Below, one piece after another: positions 48,701-64,000 of a stretch of 64,000 nucleotides of DNA. The stretch lies in contig NC_064038.1 in assembly GCF_932526225.1 (NCBI RefSeq), forward strand, positions 8,059,070 through 8,123,069. Reading direction: 5' to 3'. Source of the DNA: Nematostella vectensis (Eukaryota > Cnidaria > Anthozoa > Actiniaria > Edwardsiidae). A program made the translations under genes and the position numbers. Under the pieces are notes generated by a model that searched no databases, was not told where the DNA came from, and worked only from the letters and a program-made list of their open reading frames with translations. The stretch's first letter is position 1; the number at the start of each line of letters is the position of its first letter.

Positions 48701-48941
48701 AAGAAAATTATTTGAGTGAAATAGTGCTTGATAAGCTAAAGCATGTTCCATAGATATTTAAAACCACTCCATAGTGTATTTTACACATACAGCAAGAATA
48801 TAGAATAATGTAGAGAAAAGCTTGAAAATAACATAGAAGATATTTCACTTGGCTAAAATCCATGGCTTCATTCCTAATTTTCTGTTGGAGCATTAATACT
48901 GTATCAGTATATACCCATGGAAGACAAAATAAATTGAGGTT
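45758..48941. other. Interval between the convergent PLP and PFKFB genes
   Basis: Apart from the minisatellite at 45785-46012, no exon is recognisable. The stretch 46850-47700 is richer in CG than its surroundings and includes a 44-codon ATG frame (47542, MPRLKRACTEEKS) rich in basic residues with no splice donor or family match. An inverted pair (AGAGTGATTTTCATTA near 48470 and TAATGAAAACCACTCT near 48552) may be a MITE. TTTATT at 48358-48363 could be the PFKFB polyadenylation signal read on the minus strand. Confidence 0.45.
45785..46012 (+). repeat. 45-bp minisatellite just after the PLP gene
   Basis: About five copies of GAGGTGACTCCAGGGGGTGT followed by ACATGATTACCATGGGGAGGGTG, beginning within 30 bp of the stop and inside the presumed 3' UTR intron. 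Confidence 0.85.
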
Positions 48942-57517
<8,576 letters not shown>

Positions 57518-57900
57518 AGCTGAAGAGAATATGAAAAATGCTAGGAACAGTTCAACTTCAATTTTTCAATGTGTACTCTGATAATATTCTCTACCGGCGA
57601 TGCCCTAATACTTTATGCTTCCAGCGATGCTTATTCTACACCAATCACAGTTCGCTATTTTGCAGTTTTAATGATACATGAAGTATCTATGTTTGAAATA
57701 AACATGTCAGACTCGTGGCACGTGCGAGGTCAGCGGCTTGAGTACTCACTGTCACGTACAGGGAACCCACTGTACACGTGCCCGACATGATGACGATACA
57801 TCGAAATCACACAGGATTACCGAGAATCACGCACTGATCACATGGCGGCAAATTGAGAGCCCTATGTCTAGATACCAGCGGTAAGTCCCACTAATTCAAA
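57518..57900. promoter_or_regulatory. Head-to-head intergenic region of PFKFB and TBC1D7, likely bidirectional promoter
   Basis: 383 bp separate the two ATGs. Two perfect CACGTG E-boxes lie at 57719-57724 and 57775-57780. A GTAAGT-like site at 57881 might mark a short TBC1D7 5' UTR exon. No TATA box is obvious for either direction. Shared regulation is inferred from the geometry. Confidence 0.6.
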
Positions 57901-60900
57901 ATGGTGGACCGGGATGGGAGGAATTTCCGTTCGTTTTATTACGAGACTTTGGGACTGAGAAACGTTGAGCAGAAAAAAGCTTTAGCAATATTGCTCAAGG
58001 ATAACCCTATAGGTGAAAAAACTGTGTTTGTGTTTTATGTCGTTAATTATCCAGTACTCTATGATACAGTGAACTGATTATTTTATTTCGACTTCTGTTT
58101 AATAGATTTGAGTCGTGTCGCTACGTTTAGTTGTAAGTTTAGTCTCCCCGCGGTTTATAGGACCTTAGTGTGGAAAATCCTTCTCGGTAAGTTAATTAGC
58201 TGATTTATTTAATGTGATCTAGATCTTATTAAATCAATTTAAGTCTTTTTATTCATTTGAAAATCACATTTTGTCAAGTTTAGCTTGTGCAGCATTTTTA
58301 GATAATGGTTTATTTGGATTGATTTTAATTGCTTGGAGGGAGCGCAGCGACCAGAGAGCAAGTCTAATCTTGGTATCGCATATGCAAAAAGCTGATTTTT
58401 CGTGTCCACACCACAGGCTTCCCAGTCGGCTGATTGCTCAGAGGGAGCGCAGCGACCTGAAAGCAAGTCATATCTTGGTATCGCATATGCGAAAAGTTGA
58501 TTTTTCGTGTACACACCAGAGGTTTCCCAGTTGGCTGATTTGTATTTTGATTTAATGCTTATCAGTGGTCTTTTTCGAGAACCCCTGTACTGCAACATAT
58601 TCGTCCCGTCCTCCAAGCATTTACTTTCTATTAGAAACTTTTAGTGTAACTTTTATTTAATTGTTATTTCTTTTAGGTGTGCTTCCTCCATACCAGGACG
58701 CGCACTCATTTGTAGAAGAACAGCGCCGAGAGCAGTGCAAGGATTTAAAGCATGCTCTTCAAATTATGCAAAATGAAGAATGTAATATGGATGTTGCTGA
58801 TGTGATCTCCAAGATGTACGTCCTCCAGGAAGGAGGATTCTGTCTTATCAGTATTCCACAGGTTGGCGACGTTTCTAATAACACTTATTTGTAGTGCTGC
58901 TGCCATTTTTCCCCTCACTCAAACCGACAGAGCAAAAAATGGCAAGTTTTCCCAAAATAAGGTCTGGTTAACTTCGGTAAGCTTGAATTTTTGCATAGAG
59001 GTTTTTAGAGGATGTTATGTAAACCAACATATCAAAAAGTGTTTTTTCCAATGTATTCGTCTTCAAGATATGAGACTTGAAGTGAAATTTTTAAATTCTC
59101 CTTTTTTAGGGAGAAGTTGGGTTCTGGTCAGAAGTTAAGTTTGCTCGCTAATATCTCGATTTCATATCTTCTAAATTTCTTTAAAATTTGAAATTAAGCT
59201 TTTGGTCATAGGATCTCCTTGTATGCGGAAATTTGAGCTTATATATTAAGAATTCAAAAAATTCAGTACCATTTTTTTGCTCCGTCACTCAAACCCCAAA
59301 GTAATGAAAATTCAAAATCACAAGAAGGACTCTGTTTTATCAATATTCTGCAGGCTGGTGTGTTTCTAATAACACTCATTTCTAGTGCTGCTTCCACTTT
59401 CTACCCCTTCAAACCCTAAATGAAGGAATCTTCAATTTTAAAAGCTGCAATGTTTTCATTTCTTATAGGGAGTCAGTGGCGATACAGGAGGGAGGGGATA
59501 GGTTTGATTGATATCAACTCGCTAGTTGAATAAAAAAAATGATGTCTGGTTCTGTATAAAAGAACAAAAAAAGAATTAAATTTATGTCTGGGCCATTGGA
59601 TCCATCCATTTTGTATACAACCCTAAATGCGCTAGTATTATAATATCAATAAGATGAGAGGTTTGTGGCTTATGCTGGTCCCTGGATCATATCAAGGAGA
59701 TGAGAGGTTTGTGGCTTATGCTTTTCCCTGGATCATATCAAGGAGATGAGAGGTTTGTGGCTTATGCTGGTCCCTGGATCATATCAAGGAGATGAGAGGT
59801 TTGTGGCTTATGCTGGTCCCTGGATCATATCAAGGAGATGAGAGGTTTGTGGCTTATGCTGGTCCCTGGATCATATCAAGGAGATGAGAGGTTTGTGGCT
59901 TATGCTGGTCCCTGGATCATATCAAGGAGATGAGAGGTTTGTGGCTTATGCTGGTCCCTGGATCATATCAAGGAGATGAGAGGTTTGTGGCTTATGCTGG
60001 TCCCTGGATCATATCAAGGAGATGAGAGGTTTGTGGCTTATGCTGGTCCCTGGATCATATCAAGGAGATGAGAGGTTTGTGGCTTATGCTGGTCCCTGGA
60101 TCATATCAAGGAGATGAGAGGTTTGTGGCTTATGCTGGTCCCTGGATCATATCAAGGAGATGAGAGGTTTGTGGCTTATGCTGGTCCCTGGATCATATCA
60201 AGGAGATTTCAAACCACAATAATCCATGGATGGTTAAATTTTTAAAAATCTGGTAAAATATCTTGCAAGATAATACCCAAAAGTACACATGCCAGACCAT
60301 ACCAAAACAAGAGGGAGTTCTAGGTTTTTACATATTATTTCAACTTCTCCATAATTATCTATTTTTGTTTTGAAGTTAAAAGTAAGGCTAGAACCAGAGA
60401 ATGATAATTTAATTCATGTTTTAATACAGAGGATGCAAGAGTGTGCCAGTCAGATCCGTGCTGTGGTTGAAGTCTTTGTTGACATGTTTGAAGATTTTGA
60501 TGACTTGTACTGGCTTTCAGTGAAATTTATACAGCTCCAGCAATTTACACCATTAGACAAAATGGTAAGTCAGATTTCTGTGAAACACTAAATATTTTCT
60601 TCATTTTATAACCAAGGTTGTCCCTAAGTCTCAGCAGCTAAGAGACTTAGTAGCTTGGAGTCAAAGGTGCTGTATAGGCCAGCTGAATTATGGCTTGTGA
60701 AAACTCAGTGATGGGGTGGATCCTAGGGGTTGGCCGAGCAGGCCCAGGCCCCCCTATTTTCAGATATTTGGTTTAAAAATAACAAGAAATATAGGAAATT
60801 CCATGGAAGAACAATTAATCTGGTCCCCCTTTCTTGAAACCCTTGTCCCCCCCCCCCCCTATGGAACTCCTGGATTTGCCTGTGTATATATAAGATCAGT

Positions 60901-62603
60901 GTTATCTGCTCAATTTCCTGGCCTATAGACAAGTTTCCTAGAGACAATCCTGTATATCCATGTACTAACCCAATTCGCTTATCCTTTTTTTGGTTCTGTT
61001 TAGGCCAAGCTGTTGCAGCATTATCTACAGACTGAGGATAGTACACTGTTTTCTCACCTAAACTCACTAGGGGCATTTCATTACCTTCCTTATCAAAGGT
61101 AAACACAAAAGTTAGCCTTCAATATGACACCATGTAGTTATACTGTAATTTTGATGTTTGTGCTTTAACACACAATCATTGAAGATAGGCATTTTTGGAA
61201 GCCATTATGGTTTTTAACAGTGGCCTGAAAAAGGGTGGCAGGCATCACATATAGTATTTGTGTCAACCATAACGATGCAAGTTTTGTTTTCTTTCCAATT
61301 TTAGAAAAATAAAATCGCCTAATAAAAACTTCCAGTCAAAACCAGGGCTTTCATTAACTTTCAGAGTAGGCGGTGGAGATTGATAAGTAGGAGGTGGAAG
61401 TTACTTTATCTTTTTAGTTCAAATAAAACTTAAGTTGAATATCTTAAAGTAGCCGGCGCTCGGTGGGAAATAGCTGGCACTTCTGCCAGCCGCCGGGGCC
61501 TAATGAGACCCCTGAAAATACATTGTTTTGTTGCAGGTGCATCTCTTGTTTTTGTGGTTTCCCTTTTTTCCTCAAGTTTGTTGATATTAATGACAATCTT
61601 CTGCTATTGTTTCTTACGTAGACAGTTTATTTTTCAGGTGGTTTGAAAGTAGCTTTGCAAAGGATTTACCTGATACTTGCATGGAAAGGTGTGTACTCAT
61701 ATAAAACTTCATGCCCATAGCCAGAATTTTGAGCAGGGGGACGGGGGTTTGTTTATCAATTTATTGGACCATTTTTTCTTAGGAAGCTTGTCGTAGCTCT
61801 CAGTGTACTCAACACTCCTTCATTAGAGTGGTCCTTCCAGTCGTGAGAGGGGTTCCTCCACCCCCCCCCCCCCCCCCCCCCGCACCCTCTCCCAGACAGA
61901 AACCCCCTGGCTATGGGCATGACTTCTACAATTTTACCTCATGCTAAAAACATGAGAATGATTTTATGCCTTATTCTCATCTTGTTTAGAATTTGGGATA
62001 AAGTTGTTGCTGGCTCGACAAAAATCCTTGTCATTGTGGGTGTGGCACTGCTGTTGTTCTTCAAACATTCCCTTATGGGTGCAAAATCTCCAAAGACTGT
62101 CACGGATATTCTGGAAAAGGTTCTTATTCACAATATTGTAGATTAGTTTTAGATACACCAACAACTGTTGTCAAATCTGCCAATTGTATTGTGTTTTAAA
62201 AAAACTTCTTCAGGGAAGATGGAAATTTTGATGAGTCAACTATAAGCTTTGAAGGTGTCATATTCAATATTTACTTGGGTGTTTTGTATTATTACAGATT
62301 ATAGACCAGAGTTTTGATGTATTACTTGGGTATTTTATACCAGGGGGGATCCCATGAAAACAGAAATAAGAGTGATCGTCATCAAAATCAATTTTAACCC
62401 TAAGGGATTGACCTTTAGGTGTGGTCAAAGCAACACCTGGATGTGTGAGCTGCCCCTCTGCTCAACTCACAAGAAGTCAATTATCTCACTTTTTTTTACA
62501 GACATTTGATGAGGACACTTGCCTGATAATTGTGAACAAGGCCATGGAGCTGTGGGACACCCATGGTGCTACCGTGATATCTGAGGCACCAACTGTCCAC
62601 TGA
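57901..62603 (+). CDS. TBC1D7: TBC1 domain family member 7, 314 aa
   Basis: Homologue of the third subunit of the TSC complex (with TSC1 and TSC2), which restrains Rheb and mTORC1. Exons: 57901-58012, 58106-58186, 58677-58861, 60376-60564, 61004-61098, 61638-61688, 61990-62119, 62502-62603; phases join, 945 nt. Diagnostic stretches: RNFRSFYYETLGLRNVEQKK at the start (human has [20 protein letters not shown]), VYRTLVWKILLGVLPPYQ, DLYWLSVKFIQ, RWFESSFAKDLPDTCMER and IWDKVVAGSTKILVIVGVAL. Human TBC1D7 is 293 aa, so the length agrees. The ATG at 57901 starts the conserved N-terminus. AATAAA at 63031-63036 is a fitting polyadenylation signal 430 bp after the stop. Confidence 0.95.
58826..59415 (+). 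repeat. Duplicated TBC1D7 exon 3 end and donor region
   Basis: The exon 3 tail and intron start (TTCTGTCTTATCAGTATTCC, ACAG|GTTGGC, TTTCTAATAACACTTATTT) recur at about 59321-59415 with moderate divergence. In the copy the donor GT is GC (GCAG|GCTGGT), so it is weak or dead. Confidence 0.8.
59648..60208 (+). repeat. 46-bp minisatellite, about 12 near-identical copies (TBC1D7 intron 3)
   Basis: Unit AGGAGATGAGAGGTTTGTGG followed by CTTATGCTGGTCCCTGGATCATATCA. Almost no sequence change between copies, which suggests recent amplification. Confidence 0.95.
61707..61924. mobile_element. Small MITE with ATGCCCATAGCCAG ends (TBC1D7 intron 6)
   Basis: TTCATGCCCATAGCCAG at the left and CTGGCTATGGGCATGA at the right are inverted copies; the spacer holds a poly-C tract. 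Its ends resemble the GGCGTAGCCAGGG group in PAM introns. Confidence 0.65.
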
Positions 62604-63030
62604 CTCACCCATTGGATAGCTAGCTAGGAATCATATAAAGATTTGTATGAGGGGAGGGGGGGTGGGTCGGGGTTGCCACAGCTAAGAAGTTTTTTGCTGG
62701 GGGAGTGGGGTGGCTGCCGTTCCCTGTATTTGCTGGAGTGGCACCAGTTTCTCATGTGAACTTTTCGGAATTCCCAGCTAAAATGCTTATTCTGTCAGAG
62801 GCAATTTCTAAATTATTGTTTGTATTGTAAGTATAAAGCCATTTGGTGTGAAATGTACATAGGGAAATATTCTTTAAAGCTTATGATGCTAAATTTGTTA
62901 CGATATTTTCATTCGTTGCGCAATGAATGTATTTTGATATACTATTTAAGGTATGTTGTTCTGGTAAAATGATATTTAAGATAATTATTTCGATTTTTGT
63001 GTATCTATTTAAAAAGGATTTTTTTGTTTG

Positions 63031-63036
63031 AATAAA
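63031..63036 (+). terminator. Likely TBC1D7 polyadenylation signal
   Basis: AATAAA, preceded by a T-rich stretch, about 430 bp after the TBC1D7 stop codon. Confidence 0.55.
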
Positions 63037-63039
63037 AGT

Positions 63040-64000
63040 ATTTGAAAGAGTCTGCAAATACTGTGGTGTACATGGTCCAATCTCGGGATATCCGACTTCT
63101 TGTCTTTCGTGACCGAGGAATTGAAGCATTTTAGTCAAATACTACTACTTTGATGACTCATTTGACCATATTGGCTGTATTGAGGGCTTGGCAAAAAGAG
63201 CTCCTTTAAATCAAATTTAAAGGTCGACATACACATTTTTTAGCGGTACCTAGTTGTTTTAAAGCATGGCCATTATAATTGGTTTTTTTTTTTTCTAGTC
63301 GTTATTGTAGTTGTTTATTTGGACTGTTATTATTCGGATTCTGCTTGTGCTACCATGCGTTACTTCCGAGAAGGGACTTGCCTTTGTGTGACGTCATAAG
63401 ATAATACGGGTGTGTATTAGCTTTGGGAATATTTGCAATCTAATTGGAATACAAACACGGGGTTGAGAAAAGTTAAAAATAGTTTGGTGTGGATTATGAA
63501 TTTTAAATAAACTCAACTTTTTAACAGCCTTAATTTATTTTGGATCCTTTTTGCAGCGTATTAACGAAAAAAAACCCCTCTAGTTCTAGATATTGAATAC
63601 ACTCTTTCATAAGAACTTCTAATTTTTAGTTGAGGCGGGGCCGTTCTTATTTTTGGAACATTTTATGCCTTTAAATTTCTTAGCGATGTCTTAGGAGGGG
63701 GTGCGAAAACCGCAAAGAAAAACGGTAAAACCGTCAATAACCGTAAACCGTGCAGTCTAGAGAAACCGCAATACCGCGGAATGAAATACGAAAAACCGCG
63801 CCAGATTTAAGGCAAAACCGCATCACCGCAAACCCTTATGCCACCACCTTAAATTTTAGTGCTTATAAAATATAGTGCACAATGAGTTATTAGGAAAATA
63901 ATTACACAAATGATCAATAGCAGTAATATTTAAGGTTGTTATTAATTAACACAATTTGACACTGCGTTTTATAACACATAAGACTAATAAAGCAATATTT
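63040..64000. other. Right-end intergenic region
   Basis: AT-rich, no exon recognised. It contains MITE copy 3 from 63598 and, at about 63705-63840, a run of short repeats on AAACCG (AAAACCGC, AATACCGCGG) that looks like a degenerate microsatellite. Confidence 0.5.
63598..63700 (+). mobile_element. MITE family copy 3 (5' part)
   Basis: TACACTCTTTCATAAGAACT followed by TCTAATTTTTAGTTGAGGCG matches the start of copy 1 at 11341 and the reverse end of copy 2 at 20530. The similarity fades before 63710. Confidence 0.65.

Overview
The window is invertebrate animal genomic DNA. Genes are split into many short exons with consensus GT/AG ends, introns are crowded with minisatellites and small foldback elements, and a Polinton sits next to a MULE transposon. 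The protein flavour and repeat style suggest a cnidarian, most likely a sea anemone such as Nematostella; this is inference, not proof.

Layout. (1) 1-10990 is the right end of a Polinton/Maverick: a minus-strand protein-primed DNA polymerase B running off the left edge, a small Cys-rich gene, and a terminal array of 220-bp units. A 5.2-kb MULE (5738-10963) is inserted in the last unit with a 9-bp target duplication. The MULE carries a frameshifted transposase gene and, on the other strand, an HMG-box plus C2H2 zinc-finger gene broken by one stop codon. (2) 12563-31664 (+) is a complete gene for bifunctional peptidylglycine alpha-amidating monooxygenase (PAM), 20 coding exons per transcript. 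It has three candidate mutually exclusive versions of exon 7. (3) 35119-45757 (+) is an eight-exon PLP fold-type II serine/threonine dehydratase or racemase-like enzyme, with a 3.7-kb 45-bp minisatellite in intron 3. (4) 48942-57517 (-) is an 18-exon 6-phosphofructo-2-kinase/fructose-2,6-bisphosphatase (PFKFB) whose bisphosphatase half has lost its RHG histidine. (5) 57901-62603 (+) is an eight-exon TBC1D7 homologue, head-to-head with PFKFB across 383 bp that probably hold a shared promoter.

I rebuilt each exon chain by eye, using homology, splice signals and phase. In all four host genes the phases are continuous and the coding length is a multiple of three.

Two observations stand out. First, the exon 7 set in the PHM domain of PAM: 68, 65 and 74 nt, all 2 modulo 3, so only one can be used per transcript, with two of them just 65 nt apart. 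Second, tandem repeats in all four host genes copy an exon-intron junction: PAM exons 5, 8 and 15, the PLP gene exon 5 acceptor, PFKFB exon 12 and TBC1D7 exon 3. Repeat growth therefore keeps making decoy splice sites. No rRNA, tRNA or CRISPR array was seen.
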